This document shows, piece after piece, positions 7,715 to 16,170 of a stretch of 64,000 bases of DNA (positions are counted from its first letter, which is position 1; every line of letters starts with the position of its first letter). The notes beneath the pieces were generated by a model. That model saw only the letters and a list, made by a program, of their open reading frames with translations, had not been told where the DNA came from and searched no databases. This DNA is from Saccharicrinis sp963667815 (GTDB lineage Bacteria > Bacteroidota > Bacteroidia > Bacteroidales > Marinilabiliaceae): assembly GCA_963667815.1 (NCBI GenBank), contig OY764020.1, one strand, 5' to 3'. The position numbers and the translations under genes were made by a program.

Positions 7715-9001
7715 ATGAATATTATTAATAAAATCTCTTTGGTAATAATAGCTTTCATTATGCTAGTTGGAATTACCAATGCGCAAAACACAAAAAAAAT
7801 GAAAAAGAAAGTATTGTTCGTGGTTACTAGCCACAATGAGAAAGGAAATACTGGTGAAAAAACTGGTTACTATCTAAGTGAAGTTACCCATCCATGGGAA
7901 GTATTGTTTGATGCTGGTTATGAGATAGACTTTGTAAGTCCATTAGGTGGAAAAGCTCCGGTAGATGGTTTTGATTTGACCGATTCTGTAAATAAAAAGT
8001 TTTGGGAAAACACAGAATACAGACATAAAGTTGAAAACACTATGAAACCCTCGGAAGTAGATGTAAAAGAATATGCTGCTATTTTCTTTGCCGGAGGCCA
8101 TGGAACCATGTGGGACCTTCCTGATAATAAAGAATTACAAAATATTGCAGCTCAGATTTATGAGGCAAATGGTATTGTCGGGGCAGTTTGTCACGGGCCG
8201 GCTGGACTGGTAAATATTAAATTGAAAGATGGCTCTTATCTGGTAGCAGGCAAAAAAGTAAATGCTTTCACCAACGAAGAGGAAGAGATTGTAGGATTAA
8301 CTAAGGTTGTGCCTTTCTTATTAGAAGATAAACTGAAAGAACGTGGTGTTATATTTGAAAAGTCAGCTCCCTGGCAGGTACATGTTGTTGTTGACCATAG
8401 ACTAGTAACAGGTCAGAATCCACAATCAGCTCATGCTGTTGGAGAAGCAATATTAGAACAATTAGAAAAAGAAAATACAAAATATATGAAACAAAGCACA
8501 ATTATATTCCCGGAAAAATACACACCTGGAACAACTGATAATTTTTGCTCAAATGAAATAATTGATAATGGTTTAACTACACAAGAAGTATGGAAGTATT
8601 TAGTTAATCCTTTTGTTTGGACAGAATATTATTCGAATTCATCTGATGTTGAGTTTTTAAACTCCAATGACAAAGAATTATATTATGGTGTACGTTTCCG
8701 TTTTAAAACCTTTGGGTTCCCAATTGAAGCCCAAATAACAGAATTTGTTCCTCCTTGTGGAAACGAAGCAGCTCGATTGGCTTGGCACGGTTGGGCTGAG
8801 GGTGACGAAGCAACTCGTTTAGATGTTATTCATGCTTGGCTGATTGAAGATTTACCAGGAGAACGAGTTCGAATTCTTACTCAGGAAAGCCAAATTGGAA
8901 AACCTGCACAGGAACTTGCCAAAACAAAGCCTAACCCTATGATTAACGGACATCAGGATTGGTTGGATGGATTAGTGAACTATGCCAAAAGTAAAAAATA
9001 A
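7715..9001 (+). CDS. exported DJ-1/PfpI - SRPBCC fusion protein
   Basis: A 428-residue two-domain protein with an N-terminal signal peptide (residues 1-23, ending in ITNAQ). Residues about 33-250 are a DJ-1/PfpI domain of the Hsp31-like type, with nucleophile-elbow cysteine C159 in GAVCHGPAGL and an upstream EVTHPW carrying the conserved Glu. Residues about 258-425 form an SRPBCC/START-like domain (VWKYLVNPFVWTEYYSNSSDVEF, then RILTQESQIGKP). A methionine at the junction (M258, ATG at 8486) could be the relic of an independent start, but the frame is continuous. DJ-1/Hsp31 proteins act as glyoxalase III, deglycase-like or chaperone proteins. Placement between a quinone reductase and a dehydrogenase supports a detoxification role. 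The fusion is unusual. Confidence 0.8.
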   Translation: MNIINKISLVIIAFIMLVGITNAQNTKKMKKKVLFVVTSHNEKGNTGEKTGYYLSEVTHPWEVLFDAGYEIDFVSPLGGKAPVDGFDLTDSVNKKFWENTEYRHKVENTMKPSEVDVKEYAAIFFAGGHGTMWDLPDNKELQNIAAQIYEANGIVGAVCHGPAGLVNIKLKDGSYLVAGKKVNAFTNEEEEIVGLTKVVPFLLEDKLKERGVIFEKSAPWQVHVVVDHRLVTGQNPQSAHAVGEAILEQLEKENTKYMKQSTIIFPEKYTPGTTDNFCSNEIIDNGLTTQEVWKYLVNPFVWTEYYSNSSDVEFLNSNDKELYYGVRFRFKTFGFPIEAQITEFVPPCGNEAARLAWHGWAEGDEATRLDVIHAWLIEDLPGERVRILTQESQIGKPAQELAKTKPNPMINGHQDWLDGLVNYAKSKK

Positions 9002-9018
9002 TCAAAATCATCTTTGAT

Positions 9019-9885
9019 ATGAAAAATGTAAAAATAGCCTTTCTTGGTCTCGGAGCAATGGGGTCAAGAATGGCTCTAAACTTAATAAAGGCAGGTTATG
9101 ATTTAACAGTGTGGAATCGTACTGCCAAAACAGCTGAGGAATTTGTTAAAAATGGAGCAAAACAAGCAATGACGCCCAAAGAGGCTGTGATTGATGCAGA
9201 CATTGTGATTTCAATGGTTAGAGACAATGAGGCATCTAAGGATGTATGGTTCAATGACACAACCGGAGCTGTTGCCGGAATGAAAAAAGGTGCAGTTGCC
9301 ATTGAAAGCTCGACATTGACACCGGATTGGATTAAAGAAATGGCGGGCATTTTTGAAAAGGAAGAAATTCACTTTTTAGAAGCCCCGGTATCCGGAACTC
9401 GTCCGCAAGCAGATTCTGCGCAGTTAATTTATTTTGTTGCAGGTGATAAGGTGGCTTTGGATATTGCGATACCCTTATTGGAAAAAATGGGCTCAAAAAT
9501 TAATTTTCTTGGCGAACCTGGTAATGCGGCTATTACAAAATTGGTAACTAATTCATTATTGGGTATACAGGTTGTTGTTTTATCAGAACTTATTGGTGTA
9601 ATTAAAAGCAACAATGCGGATGTGACTGAGATATTAAATGCAGTTTCACAAACAAGCCCTTGGGCTCCAATAAATAATTTTATTAGTTCAACCATTATTA
9701 ATCAGAATTTTGAGCCTCAATTTCCTGTTGAACTGATATCAAAGGATTTTGACTATATCTCTACAATTAATGATGCAGATGAACGCATATCTCTTTTAAA
9801 GAGAGTGTCTGAAATTTTTCATAAAGGAATTAATAATGGACTTGGGACTTTGAATATGACGGGTATTTCAAAGCTTTTTGAATAG
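9019..9885 (+). CDS. 3-hydroxyisobutyrate dehydrogenase-like NAD(P)-dependent oxidoreductase
   Basis: A 288-residue protein of the beta-hydroxyacid dehydrogenase family. A Rossmann GLGAMGSRMALNLIKAGY opens it, the substrate loop APVSGTRPQADSAQL follows near residue 122, and the catalytic lysine sits in GNAAITKLVTNSLLG (about residue 174). Substrates in the family include 3-hydroxyisobutyrate, tartronate semialdehyde, glyoxylate and succinic semialdehyde. The residues seen do not select one. It is 17 bases downstream of the DJ-1 fusion, so probably co-transcribed in an aldehyde or carbonyl detoxification unit. Confidence 0.88.
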   Translation: MKNVKIAFLGLGAMGSRMALNLIKAGYDLTVWNRTAKTAEEFVKNGAKQAMTPKEAVIDADIVISMVRDNEASKDVWFNDTTGAVAGMKKGAVAIESSTLTPDWIKEMAGIFEKEEIHFLEAPVSGTRPQADSAQLIYFVAGDKVALDIAIPLLEKMGSKINFLGEPGNAAITKLVTNSLLGIQVVVLSELIGVIKSNNADVTEILNAVSQTSPWAPINNFISSTIINQNFEPQFPVELISKDFDYISTINDADERISLLKRVSEIFHKGINNGLGTLNMTGISKLFE

Positions 9886-9907
9886 TAATTGTTTATTTTG
9901 GATGTAT

Positions 9908-9944
9908 GGTTTTCTCTTCATAAAGAAGTGAAAACCTATTTTTT
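9908..9944 (+). terminator. terminator after the redox cluster
   Basis: GGTTTTCtCTTC (9908-9919) pairs with GAAGtGAAAACC (9925-9936), with one T-T mismatch and a 5-base loop, and TATTTTTTT follows. It separates the three-gene unit from the flavodoxin-fold gene at 9979. Confidence 0.75.
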
Positions 9945-9978
9945 TATGGACCTTTTTACATAACATAAAAATACAATA

Positions 9979-10620
9979 ATGAAAGTATTAGCAATAAATG
10001 GCAGCCCTAAAAAAGAAGGGAATACATATCACGCATTAACAATGCTTGGAAACCAATTAGAAAAAGAAAATATTGACTTTGAAATTCTACATATAGGCAA
10101 CAAGGCCATTCAAGGTTGTTTGGGATGTGGAAAATGTTTTAAAACTAAAAATAATCAGTGCGGAATAACAACTGATATTGTAAATGAATGCATTCCAAAA
10201 ATCATGGAAGCAGACGGCATTGTACTAGGTTCTCCTGTACATTTCTCAGGTATATCTGGAACTATGAAAAGTTTTTTGGACCGTGTTTGGTATGTATCAT
10301 CAAGCAATAATAATTCATTGTTCCATCATAAAGTTGGGGCTGCTGTAGTAGCTGTGCGTCGTAGTGGAGGTTCTGCAACGCTTGACGGACTATACCACTA
10401 TTTGGCGTATTCAGAGATGATTCTGGCAACATCAAATTATTGGAATATTATTCATGGAACAATTCCGGCAGAAGTTGAACAGGATAAAGAAGGTGTACAG
10501 ATTATGGAAGTACTTGGGAAAAATATAGCTTGGATAATGAAAATGAAAGAGAACTCCTCTTCATTGTCAATTAATGAACCGGAAGTAGCTAATAAAATTA
10601 TGATGAACTTTATTAGATGA
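9979..10620 (+). CDS. NADPH-dependent FMN reductase-family flavoprotein
   Basis: A 213-residue flavodoxin-fold protein. INGSPKKEGNTYHAL is the FMN phosphate loop. GCLGCGKCFKTKNNQCG places four cysteines after strand 2, as in the iron-sulfur-flavoprotein-related branch of the family. GSPVHFSGISGTMKSFLDRVWYV forms the isoalloxazine pocket. It probably reduces FMN, quinones or azo/nitro compounds. An IS1182-family element begins 6 bases after its stop codon, and the IS end supplies the terminator. Confidence 0.85.
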   Translation: MKVLAINGSPKKEGNTYHALTMLGNQLEKENIDFEILHIGNKAIQGCLGCGKCFKTKNNQCGITTDIVNECIPKIMEADGIVLGSPVHFSGISGTMKSFLDRVWYVSSSNNNSLFHHKVGAAVVAVRRSGGSATLDGLYHYLAYSEMILATSNYWNIIHGTIPAEVEQDKEGVQIMEVLGKNIAWIMKMKENSSSLSINEPEVANKIMMNFIR

Positions 10621-10626
10621 AGAATT

Positions 10627-12435
10627 AAGAGGGTGTCCAAAAACGACATCCTCTTTTTTTTATTTTTGTTTTTATATCAAGCATTATCCGTTAATAAATA
10701 AATCAACAGTATTTTTTTTACAAAAGAAAATATATGAGCAGCAAAAACGCTTAATTACGAGCTTGTATATTAAAATATAGGCGTTTTTAAGGTTATTAGT
10801 ATGTCTCTTAGTTAATTTGCTAATATTTAAAGCAATTGCAATCAAACCAAATTCCAGGTTTACGCCATCTAAACCTTTAAGTAGAAATCTTTTAAAACCT
10901 TTGTTATTTTTAATTTGGCCAAATACAGCTTCTGGTTCTATTGGTCTGTTACTTCGGTGTTTTAGACCTTTTTCACTGGTCAGCATTTCTCTGGCTTTTT
11001 GCTTGTGTTTTCTGAGATTATGATTGATTTCAATTGATCGATTTCCTTGCCCTTTAAAACAACGTGTTCTCATACTGCATTTTGAACAGTTTTTCGCGCT
11101 GTATTTTTTTATCTGACTTACATAACCTGATGCATTAGTTTTTTCATATTCTGCAACTAGTTTCATGTGTTGACCGGATGGGCAAACAAAATAATCTTCG
11201 TCTTGATTATAGTGTAAGTTCTCAACCTTATGAGGATCTGTCTTAAAGGCTTTCTTCTGTTCTTTATGGAAATAGTTAAATTTCACATATCCATCGATTG
11301 ACTCATTTTCTAGGAAATCATAATTTTCTTCACTTCCATAACCAGAGTCTGCTACAATTTCTTTTGATTGCTTGTTATATTTAGCTTCAAAACTATTAAG
11401 AAAACTAATAAATGTCCTCGTGTCTGTTGGGTTTTGATAGGGTGCAAAATTGGTTATAAATTGATGTTCTGTACTAATCTGTATATTGTATGCAGGTTTT
11501 AGTTGACCGTTTTTCATATGATCTTCTTTCATCCGCATAAATGTTGCTTCCTTATCTGTTTTTGAAGTGGAATTCCTGTTTGGTCCTATATCCTTAAGTT
11601 TATCCTCGTACTCCTGAAGTTTTGGAAGATGCTTGTTTTCTAATTCTTTAATTAACTTTTTAGTTGACTTTTCTGCTGACTTGTTTTGCTTATTTAATGC
11701 ATCTATCTTTTCTTGTAAAACCTTTGAATCTACAACTTTTATGGATTCTTCATTTGGTTTATTGTCCTCCTGAATACCTTCCTCTATCTGAGAAAGTATA
11801 TTTGTTATTTTTGTTTCAAGATTTGCTTTATAGCGTTCTACAGATTTGCGCCACACAAACGTATACCGGTTGGCACAACTTTCAATTTTAGTGCCATCTA
11901 TATATTGAACATCTAAACTTACATATCCTAAATCTACCAGCATTATTACAACCTGTGTAAATAAATTATTGATATGGTTCTTTAATCGCTTGCTTCGGAA
12001 ATCGTTGATACAACTATGCTTAGGGAACTGCTTCCCGGAAAGCCACATATAATGAATGCTTTCTTTTAGTGCAGTCTCCATCTTTCTGCAGGAATAGATA
12101 TTACTTAAATAGCTGTAAAATAATATTTTAATCATCATTCTAGGATGATATCCACGACATCCACCTTCTTTATAGCCTGAGGTAATAAAGGAAATATCTA
12201 ATTGATCGACTATTTTGTTAACCATGCGAACAGGATGCTCATCTGGTATAAAGTCATCTAAACGAGAAGGAAAAAGTTCAGCCTGGCCTTGGTTGTAGTC
12301 TTTAAAGGTTATGTTTTTCATACCTTAATATACTAATAATCAATGTAATAACAAAATTAAAACAAGCATTATTTTATTGATTATCAATGTTTTATAGCAA
12401 AAAAAAGAGGGAATCCATTTTTGGACACCCTCTTT
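10627..12435. mobile_element. IS1182-family insertion sequence, apparently intact
   Basis: Terminal inverted repeats of about 30 bases bound the element. The left end starts at 10627 with AAGAGGGTGTCCAAAAA, and its reverse complement ends at about 12434-12435; the outer 17 bases are identical. A complete transposase lies inside on the minus strand. Each end can also fold on itself into a hairpin. I see no convincing target-site duplication. The element lies between the flavodoxin-fold gene and a HU gene remnant. Confidence 0.85.
10684..12321 (-). CDS. IS1182-family transposase
   Basis: A 545-residue DDE transposase. The N-terminal DUF772-type domain (about residues 10-120) contains GYHPRMMIKILFYSYLSN and the VQYIDGTKIES aspartate region. 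A charged coiled segment (about 165-235) follows. The C-terminal DDE part contains IVADSGYGSEENY and a CxxC zinc-like cluster (CSKCSMRTRC) before RPIEPEAVFGQIKNNKGFKRF, which carries the last catalytic Glu. No frameshift or stop is visible, so it may be active. It is the only apparently intact transposase in the window. Confidence 0.9.
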   Translation of the reverse strand: MKNITFKDYNQGQAELFPSRLDDFIPDEHPVRMVNKIVDQLDISFITSGYKEGGCRGYHPRMMIKILFYSYLSNIYSCRKMETALKESIHYMWLSGKQFPKHSCINDFRSKRLKNHINNLFTQVVIMLVDLGYVSLDVQYIDGTKIESCANRYTFVWRKSVERYKANLETKITNILSQIEEGIQEDNKPNEESIKVVDSKVLQEKIDALNKQNKSAEKSTKKLIKELENKHLPKLQEYEDKLKDIGPNRNSTSKTDKEATFMRMKEDHMKNGQLKPAYNIQISTEHQFITNFAPYQNPTDTRTFISFLNSFEAKYNKQSKEIVADSGYGSEENYDFLENESIDGYVKFNYFHKEQKKAFKTDPHKVENLHYNQDEDYFVCPSGQHMKLVAEYEKTNASGYVSQIKKYSAKNCSKCSMRTRCFKGQGNRSIEINHNLRKHKQKAREMLTSEKGLKHRSNRPIEPEAVFGQIKNNKGFKRFLLKGLDGVNLEFGLIAIALNISKLTKRHTNNLKNAYILIYKLVIKRFCCSYIFFCKKNTVDLFING

Positions 12436-12444
12436 GATATTGAG

Positions 12445-12546
12445 CTAGTTAACAGCTTCATCCAAAGCTTTACCGGGCTTAAACTTTGCCACTTTCTTTG
12501 CTGCTATCTGAATTTCCTTCCCCGTTTGAGGATTTCTACCGGTACG
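12445..12546 (-). pseudogene. C-terminal remnant of a HU-family DNA-binding protein
   Basis: The minus strand encodes the last 33 residues of HU and a stop: RTGRNPQTGKEIQIAAKK then VAKFKPGKALDEAVN. The protein matches the end of the intact HU at 51755-52027 while the DNA differs at several third positions, so this is a divergent paralogue and not a recent copy. Similarity stops abruptly at 12546, where IS6-family sequence begins. The N-terminal two-thirds of the gene is missing, apparently removed by an IS-linked deletion. Confidence 0.85.
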
Positions 12547-13322
12547 ATACTTTTTTTCAATCTCAAATTTTAGCTTTTATACAGCCAGACTTTTAAAGAC
12601 TTGCCAATTAGACATACTATTCCCATTGAAGACTTGTTGTTTCTGAATCATCGTTATTAATTCAAATCCAGACAGAGTGTTTTCCGCTGAAGACAAACTC
12701 TTAAAGCCTAGCATAGGATTGGTCCTTTTATTTATGAACCTATGATCCTGTTCTATTCGATTATTAAGGTATTGGTGACACCGTTTTTCAATACGTATTA
12801 TTTCACCGTTGTTTGTATAATCTTCATTGATCTGATCCAAAACGACTATAATTAACTCCACTTTTTTCCATGGTGACTTTCTCTGGAATTCCATTATTGG
12901 CGAATGCTTTATAAAAGAAGGTCAATGTTGCTTTCTTATCTCGATTCTTGGAGAGATAGAAATCTACTGTCTGGCCTTGCTTATCAACTGCTCTATATAA
13001 ATGCACCCATTTGCCATTAACCTTTATGTAAGTTTCATCCATGTACCAACTACGTGCTTTTTTCGTTTGTTCAATTCTGTATTCAATAATGGTGAAAAAT
13101 GATTAACCCAACGTTGAATAGTCGAATGATCAATGAAAACCCCGCGAAGGAAGAGTAGTTCTTCGACATCACGATAACTCAAACTAAATCTGAGTTTATA
13201 AAAAACAGTTTGAAGAATTACTTCTTTGGGAAATCTAAATCCCTTAAACCATCCAACTTGTGCTTGTATCATATTCAAAAATAGTAATCTTTAAGATACA
13301 ATATTATTAATGCGACAGAACC
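12547..13322. mobile_element. IS6-family insertion sequence, copy 1, left end deleted
   Basis: The right end is intact: TTATTAATGCGACAGAACC ends at 13322, identical to the right end of copy 2. The left inverted repeat (GGTTCTGTCGC) is absent; the IS sequence joins the HU remnant directly at about 12547. Sequence near the right end is essentially identical to copy 2, while the left third is clearly diverged. Orientation is the same as copy 2 (transposase on minus). Confidence 0.8.
12577..13278 (-). pseudogene. IS6-family transposase, frameshifted (copy 1)
   Basis: Three overlapping frames together cover an IS6/IS26-type transposase: the N-terminal HTH part (IQAQVGWFKGFRFPKEVI...), the core DETYIKVNGKWVHLYRAVDK, and the C-terminal part with NRIEQDHRF. 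Comparison with copy 2 shows a small deletion near 13047 and a one-base insertion near 12850. The second catalytic aspartate region reads VTMEKSG where copy 2 has VTIDKSG, so D is replaced by E. It cannot make a functional protein. Confidence 0.85.
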
Positions 13323-13490
13323 GGTTATAACGAAGAAAGAAAAATAAAGAATATTTTATTTGAGAACCTAAAAGTAAATGGGGTTTTAATCTATGATGAG
13401 ATGGAAGGAAAACCGGCCTGGTACAAGACGTCTGATATGGCTCGTTTTTTTGTGGGGGAGCATGTTGAAGGAATTGAATTTCACAAGTAG
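13323..13490 (+). pseudogene. C-terminal stub of a probable beta-helix carbohydrate-active protein
   Basis: Directly after the IS6 right end the plus strand reads 55 codons then TAG: GYNEERKIKNILFENLKVNG, then VLIYDEMEGKPAWYKTSDMA and RFFVGEHVEG. The NILFENLKVNG rung and the VGEHVEGIEF ending resemble the C-termini of right-handed beta-helix enzymes of the GH28 kind. The exact family is not certain. All upstream coding sequence has been lost at the IS junction. It ends before the convergent GH95 gene. Confidence 0.55.
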
Positions 13491-13562
13491 AATTTGATTG
13501 TAATTTATATACCTAAGGTTCTATAAAAATATCTCATCGAACTCAGAATATTAGAATTTAAT

Positions 13563-13604
13563 TTATTCAGTATTATTAATTAACCAATTAATAATACTGA
13601 ATAA
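13563..13604. terminator. perfect 19-bp hairpin between the stub and GH95
   Basis: TTATTCAGTATTATTAATT (13563-13581) and its exact complement (13586-13604) are separated by AACC. It sits 25 bases beyond the GH95 stop codon and after the convergent stub, so it could terminate transcription from both sides. Confidence 0.7.
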
Positions 13605-13629
13605 GTAATGTTTAATAATTTAAAAAAAA

Positions 13630-16161
13630 TTATTCAGCTAGCTTAAAGGTGTATGATTTTCCTTTTCTTGTTTGTATATCATATTCATAAACAGGCTTGA
13701 TGCTTGTTCCTTTTAGTTCTGCTTGCGATGAAATAACAGGGGATTCTATGGGTTGAAATCTATATAAATCGTTTTTATTATCACCTTTGGCAAGGATGAT
13801 ACCTTTACCTTCAATTTTATTGTAGGTTCTTAACCTAAGGTTTCCACCGAGTTTTGATTTAATTGTTACGGTATGTATTTTATTGTTTTTCCATTCCAGA
13901 TTTTCAATTTCAAATCCTCCGCGGGCTCTTAAACCCGAAACCATTCCCTTTTCCCATACTTCAGGTAGGGCAGGCAGCAGGCTAAGTGCACCATCGTGGC
14001 TTTGGATAAGCATTTCAGCAATACCTGCTGAACATCCAAAGTTTCCATCAATTTGGAAGGGAGGGTGGGCATCAAACATATTGCAGTATGTTCCTCCATC
14101 GGGATCTTTTATAGTAGCATTTGCAGGTTTTAAATTTAATTGGTTCTGTATTAATTTATATGCGTGATCACCATCCAGAAAACGTGCCCAGAGTACAACT
14201 TTCCATCCCATAGACCAGCCCCTGCTGGCATCCCCTTTACCTATTAAAGTATTTCTTGATGCTTCAAAAAGTTCTGGAGTTTTAAATGCGGAAACCTGTC
14301 TGCCAGGATATACACCCCATAAATGTGATATATGACGGTGCTTATCATTTTTCCGATCCCAATCTTCTATCCATTCTTGTAATTGGGTATGTTTTCCAAT
14401 TTGCATAGGAGGAAGTTGAGACCTTATTTTTCCTAGCTGAGCTGTAAATTCAGTATCGATATTCAATATCTGGGCGGCATCAATTGTATTGGATAATAAA
14501 TCAAAAATCATTTGATTATCCATTGTAACTCCTGCAAAAACATTACATCTTTCTCTATGGCGGCTGCCATCAGCTCTTACTTCTTCATAAAAATGCAAGC
14601 CCGGCGTGTGTTCAGGGGAAATGGATGGGGATGCAACCAGGTAGCCTGTGTTTTTATCCTTAATCAGGAAATCCTGATAGAATTCGCTGGCACTTTTTAA
14701 AATAGGATAAATTTCTTCTAAGTAGGCTTTGTCTCCTGAAAAGAGATATTTTTCCCATAAATGGGCACAAAACCATGCATTGCAGGTTGGCCATACACCT
14801 GCAGTTTTATCAACAGCTCCGGTCATTCTCCATAAATCTGTATTGTGATGAAGTGTCCATCCCCTGCAATCGTACATCTCTGATGCTGATTGTTTCCCTG
14901 TAATACTTACATCTTTAACCATTTGGATAAAAGGTTCATGGCATTCGCTTAAATTGGTTATTTCTGCAGGCCAATAGTTCATCTCAACATTGATATTCGT
15001 GGTGTATTTACTGTCCCATGCCGGATATTGGCCAGAGTTAGGATTCCAAATCCCTTGCAGGTTTGCCGGTTGAGTTCCCGGTTGCGAAGAGCTTATTAAT
15101 AAGTATCTGCCAAATTGAAAGTAGGTGGAAACTAAATCAGGATCATAGCTGCTTGAAAATTCCCGGATTCTTACATCTGTTGGTTTTAAAGTTTGTGCTG
15201 ATTTTCCTAAATCAATCTTAACCCTGTTAAATTGTTTTTGATATGCAGATATATGGTCGGATTTTGCCTGTTCATAATCTTTAGTATAGTCAGTCAGGAA
15301 TTTTCGGGCTTTACTTCTGGCATTACCTGAAATATCCTGATAGTTTTTAAAGTTTGTTGCTACAGATATATAGATTGTTGCTTCATCAGCATTTTTAACT
15401 AAAATGCTATTGGAGTTTATTGCCTGTGAACCACCTTGCGATTTTACTTTAATTTGAGCATTGAAGTTTAATAAGTTTAAGATGTTTTCTTCTTTTTCTC
15501 TAGTGCATTTGCCGGTTACTTCAAGTAATTCGTTTTGATTATCAAGTGTTGAAGTAGTCACGGATACCATATGCTTTTTTAAAGGGCCTGCAAACGAGGT
15601 GTTAAAGCTAATTGCCCCTTTTTTGTCTGATGTTATACGGATGATTATTAGCTGGTCAGGGAAGGACGTAAAAACTTCACGTTTATACATAACACCATTG
15701 ACTTTATAGGTCATTTTTGCTATGGCTGTTTTCAGGTCTAGTTCACGGTTAAAATCCGTAAAGTTTTCATGTCCGGGGAAATCTAAAACAAGGTTGCCAA
15801 TTGATTGATAAACCTGGCCGTGAGAAGTTGTTTTTCTGTCAGCAATAATATCTTTAAGAGCTAGCTTTTGAGCTTCAATATAGTTGCCGTTTTCAATATG
15901 TGTTTGAATTGTTTTCAGGCTTTTTTTTGCGTTGGGATTAACATTTTGGTAGGGGCTGCCTGACCAAAAAGTGTCTTCGTTTATTTGAATGGTATCTTTT
16001 GACGGAATCCCATATACCATAGCTCCCAACCTTCCATTTCCCAATGGCAAAGCGTCTGTCCAGGCTTTGGATGGTGTATCGTACCATAGTGTTAATTCGT
16101 TTTGTGAAAAGAGGTTATAACACGTTATTAAAGCGATTAAGCTGAGAATAATTTTTTTCAT
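13630..16161 (-). CDS. GH95 family alpha-L-fucosidase or alpha-L-galactosidase
   Basis: An 843-residue exported glycosidase with an SPI signal peptide (about residues 1-19). It has the GH95 layout: N-terminal beta domain (ELTLWYDTPSKAWTDALPLGNG), an (alpha/alpha)6 barrel, and C-terminal beta domain. N389 and N391 in TTNINVEMNYWPAE and E517 in SISPEH correspond to the catalytic asparagines and general acid of B. bifidum AfcA (N421, N423, E566); QIDGNFG carries the conserved Asp. The residue equivalent to AfcA H419 is Thr387, which in characterised members has been linked to alpha-L-galactosidase rather than fucosidase activity (recalled, not checked). It is the second gene of a two-gene unit behind a pectinesterase, 9 bases downstream, so it probably trims pectin side chains. 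Confidence 0.88.
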   Translation of the reverse strand: MKKIILSLIALITCYNLFSQNELTLWYDTPSKAWTDALPLGNGRLGAMVYGIPSKDTIQINEDTFWSGSPYQNVNPNAKKSLKTIQTHIENGNYIEAQKLALKDIIADRKTTSHGQVYQSIGNLVLDFPGHENFTDFNRELDLKTAIAKMTYKVNGVMYKREVFTSFPDQLIIIRITSDKKGAISFNTSFAGPLKKHMVSVTTSTLDNQNELLEVTGKCTREKEENILNLLNFNAQIKVKSQGGSQAINSNSILVKNADEATIYISVATNFKNYQDISGNARSKARKFLTDYTKDYEQAKSDHISAYQKQFNRVKIDLGKSAQTLKPTDVRIREFSSSYDPDLVSTYFQFGRYLLISSSQPGTQPANLQGIWNPNSGQYPAWDSKYTTNINVEMNYWPAEITNLSECHEPFIQMVKDVSITGKQSASEMYDCRGWTLHHNTDLWRMTGAVDKTAGVWPTCNAWFCAHLWEKYLFSGDKAYLEEIYPILKSASEFYQDFLIKDKNTGYLVASPSISPEHTPGLHFYEEVRADGSRHRERCNVFAGVTMDNQMIFDLLSNTIDAAQILNIDTEFTAQLGKIRSQLPPMQIGKHTQLQEWIEDWDRKNDKHRHISHLWGVYPGRQVSAFKTPELFEASRNTLIGKGDASRGWSMGWKVVLWARFLDGDHAYKLIQNQLNLKPANATIKDPDGGTYCNMFDAHPPFQIDGNFGCSAGIAEMLIQSHDGALSLLPALPEVWEKGMVSGLRARGGFEIENLEWKNNKIHTVTIKSKLGGNLRLRTYNKIEGKGIILAKGDNKNDLYRFQPIESPVISSQAELKGTSIKPVYEYDIQTRKGKSYTFKLAE

Positions 16162-16170
16162 AATGACTTT

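Noticed and set aside
10627..12435. Target-site duplication for the IS1182-family element
   Set aside because: Flanks (GAATT on the left and TGATA on the right) do not match at any obvious length; none is claimed.
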